Assembly: GCA_001805085.1 (NCBI GenBank)
Contig: MHEA01000202.1
Coordinates: forward strand, 6,677-12,308
Direction: 5' to 3'
DNA length: 5,632 nucleotides
Source: Nitrospirae bacterium GWC2_57_9
Lineage (GTDB): Bacteria > Nitrospirota > UBA9217
The notes beneath the pieces are model-generated. The model was not told where the DNA came from, made no database searches, and saw only the letters and a list, made by a program, of their open reading frames with translations. Below, piece after piece: positions 1 through 5,632 of this stretch (positions are counted from its first letter, which is position 1; each line of letters begins with the position of its first letter). Both the position numbers and the translations under genes were made by a program.

Positions 1-694
1 CGGTGCCTGTCCGGGATGCGGCCAGGAGGACGTCGGCGTCCCGAAAGGCCCGGGCATACTCGCGGGGGTCAGCCAGGTATTCCCGGGCGATGTTCCGTCC
101 CCCGATCAGCGCCAGCCGGTCGTCGGCAACGAGGATCTTGTCGTGTTCGCTCACCAGGATCGAGAAGGGATTGAGTGTCAGGAACGCGTCCCGGAACCGG
201 GACCAATAGGGACGGTACATCTTGATCACAATGTTTTCGGTGCCGGCAAGCGCATCGAGGTAATCGTTCCCCTCGATCTCCCGTGACAGCGTCGTCCCGA
301 TCGCGTCCAGCAGGATCCGGACGTGAACGCCCTCATGGGCCTTGTGCAGAAGATGTCCCAGGAAGGATATGCCGAAGATGTCGGCGTCGAGGATAAAGTA
401 GCTGATCTCGAGCGTACCCCTGGCTTCGGCGAGAAGCTGCCAGCGCGCCGCCCAGGCCTCCCGGTTGTCGTCCAGCAGTTCGATCCGGCTGTCCGCAACA
501 CCTTCTGCGGGCAGTCCTTCAAAGGCTGCTCGCAGCGTGTTTGCCGTTACCAGAGGAACCAGAGCTTCGTCCCGCCGCCGGACCGGTCCGTCGAACCGGA
601 CATCCACCAGCAGATTGCCGATGATCCAGGCTGCAGCGAGCAGCGCCAGCAGGCCGAGCCCGATCCTTGCACAACATTTTCTGCATGTATTCAT
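1..694 (-). CDS. Phospholipase D / cardiolipin synthase family protein (ClsC/ClsB-like), C-terminus cut by window edge
   Basis: The frame is open from an ATG at 694 to the left edge and gives 231 residues with no stop. Residues 11-30 form one hydrophobic segment (GLGLLALLAAAWIIGNLLV), probably a membrane anchor. A PLD domain follows: a TLEISYFILDADIFG strand around 94-108, VRILLDAIGT around 125-134, and the first HKD motif at about 184-201 (H184, K186, D191, then IGGRN). Known members of this family carry two HKD motifs and join or transfer phosphatidyl groups, for example in cardiolipin synthesis. The second motif would lie beyond the window. The spacing of motifs and the NPFS...HDK...IGGRNI pattern recall E. 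coli ClsC (YmdC) more than a secreted phospholipase. An AGGA lies about 10 bases before the start. The next gene upstream on this strand is a YbhP-like protein, as in E. coli ybhP-clsB. The family is clear; the exact reaction is inference. Confidence 0.88.
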   Translation of the reverse strand, partial: MNTCRKCCARIGLGLLALLAAAWIIGNLLVDVRFDGPVRRRDEALVPLVTANTLRAAFEGLPAEGVADSRIELLDDNREAWAARWQLLAEARGTLEISYFILDADIFGISFLGHLLHKAHEGVHVRILLDAIGTTLSREIEGNDYLDALAGTENIVIKMYRPYWSRFRDAFLTLNPFSILVSEHDKILVADDRLALIGGRNIAREYLADPREYARAFRDADVLLAASRTGT

Positions 695-746
695 GGATGC
701 TATTTCCTGTTGTTGCAAGAATGGAAAGGTCAATGTCTCTGCATTG

Positions 747-775
747 AACGTAACGCGGAAGTAAGAGCAAGTCAA
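747..775 (-). promoter_or_regulatory. Candidate sigma70 promoter for the phospholipase D gene
   Basis: On the minus strand TTGACT (775-770) is followed by a 17-base spacer and TACGTT (752-747). The -35 matches consensus at 5 of 6 bases and the -10 at only 3 of 6. The predicted start of transcription near 740 would leave a leader of about 45 bases before the ATG at 694. It would let this gene be transcribed independently of the EEP gene, from which it is separated by 198 bases and a palindrome. This is read by eye only. Confidence 0.4.
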
Positions 776-800
776 CGGGCCGGGGCTTAAAAGGGTCTGC

Positions 801-876
801 GCCGGCTAAAGCCTGCGGCTGCCAAAGCGTTGTGAATTGACTTTGTAGCCGCACCCTTCAGGGTGCGTTTTTCTTT
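801..876. repeat. Compound palindromic (REP-like) element with terminator-like hairpin
   Basis: Three nested inverted repeats are visible. GCGGCT-gc-CAAAG (815-827) pairs with CTTTG-t-AGCCGC (841-852). A perfect 6-bp hairpin GCACCC-TTCA-GGGTGC lies at 851-866. A GGC-TAAA-GCC hairpin lies at about 804-813. The 851-866 hairpin is followed by GTTTTTCTTT on the plus strand, which is the form of an intrinsic terminator for plus-strand transcription, yet no plus-strand gene lies upstream. Read in the minus direction it sits 17 bases beyond the stop of the EEP gene but lacks a U-tract after the stem, so it more likely acts as a 3' structure or is a dispersed intergenic repeat. The design (paired hairpins around GGCTAAAGCC and CCTTCAGG) is typical of multicopy palindromic elements. 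Copy number cannot be seen from one window. Confidence 0.6.
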
Positions 877-892
877 AAATGGCTTTGTCCTG

Positions 893-1822
893 TTACAGCG
901 AGGAAGCGGTGGAGGTTACCGCGGAGGAGAGGGATTGAAGATAGACCGAAGCGACCAGCGGCAAGTGGTCCGAAGCGACCCTGGCCAGCTCCGAACGGTG
1001 TACACCTCCCTGGATGCGGTGTTCCGAGGGCAGGACCCAGATCTTGTCCAGGGGGAGCAGCGCGAAAAACGAGGGGAAGGAGCCCATGCTCACCGGGTTT
1101 CCCAATCGCTTCTTCAACCGGCGCGCTATCGGGCTTCCGGGCACCCAGCCGTTCATATCGCCCATCACGATCAGGGGGGATCCGGGCCGTTCCCGCACGA
1201 TCTCGAGCAGGCGGTCAGCCTGGCGTTTCCGCTCCGAGGGCCAGAGACCGAAGTGGGTTGCGATGACGCGCACGGTCAACCCGGCTATCGTAATGTCGGC
1301 GTCGATGACGCCGCGGGGCTCGTGGGTCCCGAAAGTGATGTCATGCAGCCGCACCTCATTGATCGGAAAGCGGCTCAAGAGGGCGTTACCGTACAAGCCG
1401 TCCTTTTTTCGTTTGGTGGGGCCCGCCACGGCCGCGTACATGCCTGTCTGCTCGGCGAGATAGCGCACCTGTGCCGAAGGAACATCGCCGGTGTCGGACA
1501 GGACCTCCTGGAGCGAGATGATGTCGGCATCGAGGGACCGGATGACCCGCGCGATCCGGTCGACATCTCTTCTGGCATCCATTCCGGTGCATTTGTGCAC
1601 GTTGTAGGAAGCGATCCGAAGCGGTCGTTCTCCCCGGGCCGTGGCTTCCTGGATCGTTGTCAGCGCCTGATCATCGCGGCACATCCACGGCTCGGCACAG
1701 ATCTCCTGCCGGGCGAGCACGATCGGCTGTGCCGCAGGAATGCGTTCCTGGCTGATGCCAAAGGAATAAAAAAAGCCTGCAAGCAGAACAAGGATTAAAA
1801 AGAACCTGGGCATAAGGGGCAT
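893..1822 (-). CDS. Exported endonuclease/exonuclease/phosphatase (EEP) family protein, YbhP-like
   Basis: This 309-residue protein has all the conserved EEP-superfamily signatures: SYNVHKCTGMD (72-82, with N74), LQEV with metal-binding E106, NALLSRFPI (146-154), THFG with H190, GDMNGW with D222 and N224, DKIW (259-262) and SDHLPL with D285 and H286. The catalytic set is complete, so it should be an active Mg-dependent phosphodiesterase or phosphatase. Family members cleave nucleic acids, inositol phosphates or sphingomyelin, and the substrate cannot be read here. Residues 1-24 (MPLMPRFFLILVLLAGFFYS...) look like a signal peptide or anchor, so it acts outside the cytoplasm. That makes an envelope substrate more plausible than DNA. 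The phospholipase D gene follows on the same strand, matching the E. coli ybhP-clsB order. Neither ATG (1822 or 1813, residue 4) has a good Shine-Dalgarno site, so the exact start is uncertain. Confidence 0.9.
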   Translation of the reverse strand: MPLMPRFFLILVLLAGFFYSFGISQERIPAAQPIVLARQEICAEPWMCRDDQALTTIQEATARGERPLRIASYNVHKCTGMDARRDVDRIARVIRSLDADIISLQEVLSDTGDVPSAQVRYLAEQTGMYAAVAGPTKRKKDGLYGNALLSRFPINEVRLHDITFGTHEPRGVIDADITIAGLTVRVIATHFGLWPSERKRQADRLLEIVRERPGSPLIVMGDMNGWVPGSPIARRLKKRLGNPVSMGSFPSFFALLPLDKIWVLPSEHRIQGGVHRSELARVASDHLPLVASVYLQSLSSAVTSTASSL

Positions 1823-1889
1823 GAATAAGGACGGGTCAGATTACGGCCGCCGTCTTCTCCTACGAATGTTGAAGGAACCAAGGTATGCA

Positions 1890-1919
1890 TATATACACCA
1901 GCGGGCGATTTTTTTTCAA
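1890..1919 (-). promoter_or_regulatory. Candidate sigma70 promoter for the EEP gene
   Basis: On the minus strand TTGAAA (1919-1914) is followed by an 18-base spacer and TATATA (1895-1890). The match is 5 of 6 at -35 and 4 of 6 at -10, with an A-run just after the -35. Transcription starting near 1883 would give a leader of about 60 bases before the ATG at 1822. It is the best minus-strand promoter-like site in the 280-base divergent region, judged by eye. Confidence 0.45.
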
Positions 1920-1989
1920 GAAAAAGTAATAAAAACCGTTCGGGCACTCGCATTCCTCAGGCGGCATAGAACCATACAACTATATCCTC

Positions 1990-2017
1990 TTGACCTCCTC
2001 GGTCCTGGAGCTAAATA
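1990..2017 (+). promoter_or_regulatory. Weak candidate promoter for the small secreted peptide and DUF1499 genes
   Basis: TTGACC (1990-1995) is a 5 of 6 match to -35. After 16 bases comes TAAATA (2012-2017), a poor -10. A better TATAAA (2016-2021) has an over-long 20-base spacer. The A/T-rich stretch just before an otherwise GC-rich leader makes a promoter here plausible. The rest of the 1823-2102 region shows only an A/T-rich patch around 1909-1937 and no gene with a supporting ribosome binding site. Confidence 0.3.
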
Positions 2018-2085
2018 TAAAGGAGAGATCGGATCGAAGGAAGAGACGACCAGGATGCGGCAAACGTTTTCATATCGCCCTGAAG

Positions 2086-2094
2086 TAAAGGAGG
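2086..2094 (+). promoter_or_regulatory. Strong Shine-Dalgarno site deciding the start at 2103
   Basis: TAAAGGAGG sits 8 bases before the ATG at 2103. It is the strongest ribosome binding site in this region. It favours 2103 over the in-frame ATG at 2055, which lacks a well-placed site. Confidence 0.7.
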
Positions 2095-2102
2095 CGGCTG
2101 CC

Positions 2103-2333
2103 ATGAATTTTCGATCAGGAGTGGTGGGCCTGATCCTGCTTTCAGGCCTTTTTACTATCTCACCCTACGCGATATACGGAGGAAGCATCCAGGCCCCGGG
2201 CCGGATCGAGCAGGCCCTGGCGCTGGCCGGTCCGGGGGAAGGATCTGCTGCCGGATCTGCCGCAGGAGGCCGGCAGGATATCAGCACCCGGGCCCCGGAC
2301 TGCAGGTCATGTGCACGAAAGGGCCGCCTATGA
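2103..2333 (+). CDS. Small secreted peptide of unknown function, translationally coupled to DUF1499 gene
   Basis: A 76-residue reading frame. Residues 1-26 (MNFRSGVVGLILLSGLFTIS..., ending near AIYGGS) form a typical signal peptide with one basic residue, a hydrophobic core and small residues at a possible cleavage site. The mature part is about 50 residues, with an IEQALALAG segment, a small duplicated GSAAGSAAGG stretch (near 50-59) and a basic tail holding a CRSC pair. I recognise no family. Two things support a real gene: the strong AAAGGAGG site 8 bases before the ATG, and a TGA that overlaps the next gene's ATG as ATGA (2330-2333). Against it are the short length and low-complexity middle; it could instead be a leader frame whose translation delivers ribosomes to the downstream start. 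The protein is probably exported; its function is unknown. Confidence 0.6.
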   Translation: MNFRSGVVGLILLSGLFTISPYAIYGGSIQAPGRIEQALALAGPGEGSAAGSAAGGRQDISTRAPDCRSCARKGRL

Positions 2334-3130
2334 GGATCAATCGCCCACTGAACAGGTCGGCTCTGAACAGGACCCTAGGCCGGTATCTTGCACCGGCTGG
2401 CCTGGTTCTCGCCTTGATTGCATTGACTATGGAAATGCTTGCCGGTCTCGGCACCCGCTGGGGCTTCTGGCACTACCGGTTGGGTCTCGGCATGCTCGGG
2501 GCCGGCGCCGTGGCCGGAGCGATCGGGGCGATCGTGTCCCTGGCAGGAGGAATACTTTCCGGTACTCGTCGCGCCGCTTTTCGCATGGCAGCGGCCGGCA
2601 TCGTTGCCGGGCTGATCGCCACCGGGATCCCCTGGTCCTGGTCGCGGACCGCAACGCAGGTGCCGAAAATACACGATGTCACGACGGATACGGCCGATCC
2701 GCCCCGATTCGTCGCGCTCCTGCCGCTCAGGGACGGTGCTGAGAATCCGCCTGCTTACGACGGACCGGAGACCGCCGAAAAACAGAACCTTGCCTATCCC
2801 GATATCCAGACGCTGACCCTGCCGCTTCCGCCCGGAGCAGCCTTCAACCGGGCCGTGACCGCTGCCAGAGACATGGGCTGGGAGCTGGTGAGCATGAATT
2901 CGCTCGAAGGCCGTATCGAGGCCACGGCAACGACCTTCTGGTTCGGGTTCAAGGATGACGTGGTCGTGCGCGTAAAAGCAGCGAAGGACGGAAGCAGGAT
3001 CGACGTGCGGTCCCTTTCGCGCGTCGGAGCAGGCGATGTCGGGACCAACGCCAAGCGGATCAGGACCTTTCTGCAAAAGATGCGGGATACGGATACGGGC
3101 GGCGCCCAGGAAAGCCGGTCAGCTCAATGA
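2330..3130 (+). CDS. DUF1499 family membrane protein
   Basis: From the ATG at 2330 the protein has 266 residues. The N-terminal part has three hydrophobic segments (about 20-41, 49-73 and 83-102). A DUF1499 domain (about 113-251) follows, recognised from KIHDVTTDTADPPRF, AYPDIQTL, MGWELVS, GRIEAT, WFGFKDDVVVRV and RIDVRSLSRVG. The function of DUF1499 is not known to me; membrane-anchored versions are common in Proteobacteria. Orientation cannot be settled by eye. An in-frame ATG at 2309 would add 7 residues, but 2330 is preferred because it forms an ATGA overlap with the preceding small gene and has GAAAGGG just upstream. The gene converges on the NHL-protein gene with only 35 bases between the stops and no clear terminator there. 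Family assignment is confident; role is open. Confidence 0.88.
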   Translation: MRINRPLNRSALNRTLGRYLAPAGLVLALIALTMEMLAGLGTRWGFWHYRLGLGMLGAGAVAGAIGAIVSLAGGILSGTRRAAFRMAAAGIVAGLIATGIPWSWSRTATQVPKIHDVTTDTADPPRFVALLPLRDGAENPPAYDGPETAEKQNLAYPDIQTLTLPLPPGAAFNRAVTAARDMGWELVSMNSLEGRIEATATTFWFGFKDDVVVRVKAAKDGSRIDVRSLSRVGAGDVGTNAKRIRTFLQKMRDTDTGGAQESRSAQ

Positions 3131-3165
3131 TGTTCTTTGGAATGAAATACACCCAGGCATAGACG

Positions 3166-4644
3166 TCAGAAGCGGCTCCCCTTTCCCGCAACCCTTTCTC
3201 GCCGCTGACCAGGAGGAGTGTGCTGGGTGACAGCTGCCTTATTCAGCCTGATCCCGTCCAGCACGATGCCCGTCCAGGCTGCAGCCATCAGCAGACACGC
3301 AACCAACGTCAGAGGAATATAGGCGACCCCGTTCAGGACGACAAAAACGACAGTGGCGAGAAAAAAGATGCCGATCAGGGACAGGGTCACCATCAGCATG
3401 ACGGCCCTCAGGGTCCGGCCTGCCGCGATCTGGCCTAATCCGGGCACCATGACGAGCATGACCCACCGACGGAAACTTCCTTCGGGCCCGAGAATGTCCT
3501 GGAAGGCCCTCACCGGCTGGTGCTCGCTCGGCAGCCCCTGTTCCTCCCGCGAGATCCGGTCCCTTCTCTTCAAGAACAGAAGGCTCACCAGCACGGCCCC
3601 CAGTCCTGCGAGAGCATAGACCCTGACTGCCCGATACATGTTCTGCTTAAAAGCGATCTGTGAGAACTGTTCCAGCAGCGGCGCCCGGCCGAAATAGCCC
3701 AGATAGGTACCGTCCGGATCATACCGGAGGATGTTCTTTGACGTGTTGTCGGCGATCAGCAGATCGTTCTCCCGGGCAAGGATATCGTAAGGATCGATCT
3801 GCGCTTCCGGTGGATGCAATGATCTGCTTCGCGACCCGTCAAGGTCCATGGCAATGACCTCGCCGCCCACAAAATGGAAACCGCGGTTGATGACGTACAA
3901 TGCCTTATCGTACCGTGCAAAGTGGACCGGGAAGCTGTATTCGGTCAGACCGTTCTTGCCCTCTGCCGTGGGTATGATCCTTTCAAATTTGCCGTCCAAC
4001 CCGAAGACGACGATGCGGTGATTGTCCGTATCGGTCGCGAACACCTGTTCTCCGTCTATGGCGAGCGCGTTCGGATAAAGGAACCGGAGGTCGGCGTCGA
4101 ATACTTTGGGATATTCCCCATTTCCTTCCTCGACATTTTCCCTTGTCGTGATCCTGCCAGAAGGCGACAACAACTCCATCAACTCGTTCTCGTCAGACCC
4201 GTATATCTGGATCCGATGATGCTCTGAGTCGGCAACGTACAATTTGCCCGACCGCGGATCCTTCGTGAACTTGAAGTTCCTGCCGTCCAGAATCAGGGAG
4301 GGAGCTCTTTTATGGGTCTTCCCCGGTTTGCCGTCGGGCGAAAAAGTCCGGATCAGCTGCGACTCCATGAGCCCGATCAGCATTTCCCCGTTCGGCTCTA
4401 TGAACAGGTCCGCAACAGGTTCGGCGATGCCCATGCCCTTCAGATCGAATTCGGACAGAAGGTCCCCTTCTGCAGATGCCCTCACGATCCGCTCGCCGGT
4501 GACGATATAGACGGTCCCCTGGGGACCCTGCACCAGCCTGGCCGGCCCCGCGACTTTCAAGGCGCTGTCGTCAGCCCAGAGCGAAATGGACAGGAGAAGG
4601 ACGAGCAGGAGCACGTGGAGCAATAGTTCAACGCGTTTGTTCAT
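3166..4644 (-). CDS. NHL-repeat beta-propeller protein with C-terminal multi-pass membrane region
   Basis: A 492-residue protein. Residues 5-24 are a strongly hydrophobic signal peptide or anchor (VELLLHVLLLVLLLSISLWA). From about 30 to 325 come beta-propeller repeats of NHL type, the clearest being KLYVADSEHHRIQIYG (134-149), VFATDTDNHRIVVFGLDG (201-218) and LLIADNTSKNILRYDPDG (295-312). A membrane helix follows at about 341-358, then a charged linker, then hydrophobic segments at about 394-409, 413-437 and 440-463. The PGLGQIAAGR motif (401-410) resembles the start of TM2-type or similar small membrane domains, which is inference. NHL propellers usually bind proteins or ligands and are not enzymes by default; here the propeller would face the periplasm. 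GGAGG lies only 3 bases before the ATG, a short spacing. An exact-consensus promoter lies upstream. No function is assigned. Confidence 0.88.
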   Translation of the reverse strand: MNKRVELLLHVLLLVLLLSISLWADDSALKVAGPARLVQGPQGTVYIVTGERIVRASAEGDLLSEFDLKGMGIAEPVADLFIEPNGEMLIGLMESQLIRTFSPDGKPGKTHKRAPSLILDGRNFKFTKDPRSGKLYVADSEHHRIQIYGSDENELMELLSPSGRITTRENVEEGNGEYPKVFDADLRFLYPNALAIDGEQVFATDTDNHRIVVFGLDGKFERIIPTAEGKNGLTEYSFPVHFARYDKALYVINRGFHFVGGEVIAMDLDGSRSRSLHPPEAQIDPYDILARENDLLIADNTSKNILRYDPDGTYLGYFGRAPLLEQFSQIAFKQNMYRAVRVYALAGLGAVLVSLLFLKRRDRISREEQGLPSEHQPVRAFQDILGPEGSFRRWVMLVMVPGLGQIAAGRTLRAVMLMVTLSLIGIFFLATVVFVVLNGVAYIPLTLVACLLMAAAWTGIVLDGIRLNKAAVTQHTPPGQRRERVAGKGSRF

Positions 4645-4828
4645 GTGCCTCCGGACACAAAGCTCTGTTTTAAAAACTGAAACATCAGGTTACAAAAAGA
4701 ACCGCAGGTGTACGGCGACCATGAACGCTGCTGCTGATCTTGTAATATCTGTTAAATCTGCCGGAGTTAAAAAAGAAAGGCTGCTGCTGTTTTCGAGCCG
4801 GGAAGAAGCGTCGTGGATGAACAGATCG

Positions 4829-4856
4829 ATTATAATAGGACGGGATCCGTTGTCAA
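4829..4856 (-). promoter_or_regulatory. Exact-consensus sigma70 promoter for the NHL-protein gene
   Basis: On the minus strand TTGACA (4856-4851) is followed by a 16-base spacer and TATAAT (4834-4829). Both hexamers match the housekeeping consensus at 6 of 6 positions, and the spacing is one short of the optimum of 17. Transcription would begin near 4822 and run about 178 bases before the ATG at 4644. ATTATAAT (4829-4836) is palindromic, so a TATAAT also exists on the plus strand, but no -35 lies at the right distance there. Confidence 0.75.
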
Positions 4857-4902
4857 GGAATTATCTGCCGTTGCATGGTTTCTCTGATATCGGTGCGAAG
4901 TC

Positions 4903-4921
4903 GAGACGCGGTCTCTTTTTT
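4903..4921 (+). terminator. Weak terminator-like hairpin in the leader of the yiaD-like gene
   Basis: GAGAC (4903-4907) and GTCTC (4911-4915) form a 5-bp stem with a GCG loop, followed directly by six T (4916-4921). The form is that of an intrinsic terminator for plus-strand RNA, but the stem is short. No plus-strand gene precedes it, so if real it would end a small RNA or act as an attenuator in the leader of the lipoprotein gene. Confidence 0.25.
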
Positions 4922-4976
4922 GTATTTGAACTCACATAATTTTTCTCCCCCAGGGAGTATTACCTCTCATGCTGAT

Positions 4977-4983
4977 AAGGAGG
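4977..4983 (+). promoter_or_regulatory. Strong ribosome binding site of the yiaD-like gene
   Basis: AAGGAGG ends 5 bases before the ATG at 4989 and fixes this start. The clear promoter of the gene is not evident; CATAAT (4935-4940) is a possible -10 without a good -35. Confidence 0.75.
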
Positions 4984-4988
4984 ATACT

Positions 4989-5632
4989 ATGAACAAGATA
5001 TTCACGCTGTTTCTTTCACTCGGGACCGCTCTTGCCGTCACGGCATGCAGCACCATTAATCCCTACACCGGCGAGCAGCAGACATCGAATGCGGCCAAAG
5101 GTTCCGCCATCGGCGGGGTTGCGGGCGCGATCCTCGGCGCGGCGACGGCAAGCAAGGGAGACCGCGCGAAAAAGGCCATGGTCGGCGCGGGCATCGGCGC
5201 GATCGCGGGCGGCGGAACCGGTTATTACATGGATGTGCAGGAGGCCAAACTGCGGAAAAAACTGGAAGGCACGGGAGTGAACGTAAAACGGGACGGGAAC
5301 GATATCCGCCTGATCATGCCCGGGGACGTTACCTTCGAGACGAACAGCGCGAACCTCGATGCGCAATTCTTCGGCGTGCTCGATTCGGTTGCGACGGTCC
5401 TGGCCGAATATAAGTCGACGCTCGTAACGGTAGCGGGGTATACGGACAGCACCGGCGCAGTTGAGTATAACCGGAAGCTTTCGGAAAAACGCGCTTCCAC
5501 GGTTGCCGTCTACCTGAGCAGCAGGGGCGTGATCAAGGAACGGCTGGCGGCGGTCGGCCACGGCGAGAGCAGCCCGGTGGCGGCCAACAGCACGAACGAC
5601 GGGCGGGCCAGGAACCGGCGGGTGGAGATCAC
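4989..5632 (+). CDS. yiaD: YiaD-like OmpA-family outer-membrane lipoprotein, last few codons beyond window
   Basis: The 214 residues visible run to the right edge. Residues 1-19 are a lipoprotein signal peptide and VTAC places the lipidated cysteine at 20; serine at +2 predicts outer-membrane sorting. NPYTGE (24-29) follows, then a glycine-zipper region (about 37-80: SAIGGVAGAILG and MVGAGIGAIAGG), the family hallmark YYMDVQEAKLRKKL (79-92), and an OmpA C-terminal peptidoglycan-binding domain (about 106 to the end). In that domain GYTDSTG has D153 and NRKLSEKRA has R168, the pair that in OmpA contacts diaminopimelate. The end NDGRARNRRVEI is the usual close of the domain, and E. coli YiaD is only about 5 residues longer, so little is missing. 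It should tether the outer membrane to peptidoglycan from the periplasmic side. It diverges from the NHL gene and appears monocistronic as far as seen. Confidence 0.93.
   Translation, partial: MNKIFTLFLSLGTALAVTACSTINPYTGEQQTSNAAKGSAIGGVAGAILGAATASKGDRAKKAMVGAGIGAIAGGGTGYYMDVQEAKLRKKLEGTGVNVKRDGNDIRLIMPGDVTFETNSANLDAQFFGVLDSVATVLAEYKSTLVTVAGYTDSTGAVEYNRKLSEKRASTVAVYLSSRGVIKERLAAVGHGESSPVAANSTNDGRARNRRVEI

Larger units (their letters stand above)
4645..4988. other. Divergent intergenic region with two leaders
   Basis: This 344-base stretch is more AT-rich than its neighbours and holds no gene I can support. From left to right it contains the long 5' leader of the NHL gene (about 4645-4822, minus), a consensus promoter on the minus strand (4829-4856), a short hairpin with a T-run on the plus strand (4903-4921), and the ribosome binding site of the yiaD-like gene (4977-4983). 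GCTGCTGCTG occurs twice (4727-4736 and 4780-4789). A plus-strand frame overlapping it has no ribosome binding site and runs through the antisense of the NHL gene start, so it is not called. I do not recognise a riboswitch class here. Confidence 0.6.

Noticed and set aside
226..854. Several frames on both strands over the phospholipase D gene
   Set aside because: The minus frame from 694 gives a clean PLD domain with an HKD motif; the others are out of frame or antisense and give no family-like sequence.
946..980. 11-base direct repeat CCGAAGCGACC (946-956 and 970-980)
   Set aside because: It encodes Val-Ala-Ser twice around the SDHLPL catalytic motif of the EEP protein; protein constraint and codon preference explain it.
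863..1798. 311-residue open frame on the plus strand
   Set aside because: It lies antisense to the EEP gene, whose full catalytic motif set proves the minus strand codes. The plus-strand product has no recognisable domain, as expected for a GC-rich shadow frame.
2375..3076. 233-residue minus-strand frame
   Set aside because: Antisense to the DUF1499 gene, composition typical of a shadow, no supported ribosome binding site.
3874..4227. Plus-strand frames antisense to the NHL gene
   Set aside because: The minus strand encodes clear NHL repeats here; the plus-strand products have no recognisable features.
4692..4722. Possible 10-residue leader peptide on the minus strand in the NHL gene leader (MVAVHLRFFL)
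   Set aside because: No Shine-Dalgarno site before the ATG and no run of one amino acid typical of attenuator peptides.
4831..4836. TATAAT on the plus strand as promoter of the yiaD-like gene
   Set aside because: No -35-like hexamer 15-19 bases upstream and no extended -10; the match follows from the palindromic ATTATAAT of the minus-strand promoter.
5016..5561. 181-residue minus-strand frame
   Set aside because: Antisense to the YiaD-like gene, which has lipobox, glycine zipper and OmpA motifs.

Overview
The window looks like chromosomal DNA of a GC-rich Gram-negative bacterium. It encodes an OmpA-type outer-membrane lipoprotein, exported proteins and Shine-Dalgarno sites close to AAGGAGG. 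The gene mix (DUF1499 protein, NHL propeller with membrane tail, YiaD-like lipoprotein) and a dispersed-type palindrome would fit Desulfobacterota or a related phylum, but that placement is inference. I see no phage, transposase, CRISPR, tRNA or rRNA signal.

Layout. Positions 1-694 (minus) hold the N-terminal 231 residues of a phospholipase D / cardiolipin synthase (ClsC/ClsB-like) protein that leaves the window on the left. Positions 695-892 hold its probable promoter and a compound palindromic repeat. Positions 893-1822 (minus) encode an exported endonuclease/exonuclease/phosphatase (EEP) family protein like E. coli YbhP. A divergent intergenic region (1823-2102) separates it from a plus-strand pair: a 76-residue secreted peptide of unknown function (2103-2333) and a DUF1499 membrane protein (2330-3130), joined by a 4-base ATGA overlap. 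Converging on them is a minus-strand gene (3166-4644) for an NHL-repeat beta-propeller with a multi-pass C-terminal membrane region. A 344-base AT-richer intergenic region (4645-4988) carries an exact-consensus sigma70-type promoter for that gene and the leader of a plus-strand yiaD-like OmpA lipoprotein gene (4989 to the right edge, short of only a few codons).

How the genes work together. The EEP and phospholipase D genes are in the same order as E. coli ybhP-clsB, which points to a shared envelope phospholipid role. The other genes are also envelope-associated (membrane DUF1499 protein, exported propeller, peptidoglycan-binding lipoprotein), but nothing in the sequence ties them into one pathway. 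I did not find a convincing new system. The points most worth a second look are the small secreted peptide coupled to DUF1499, the propeller/membrane fusion with its strong promoter and long leader, and the palindromic repeat.
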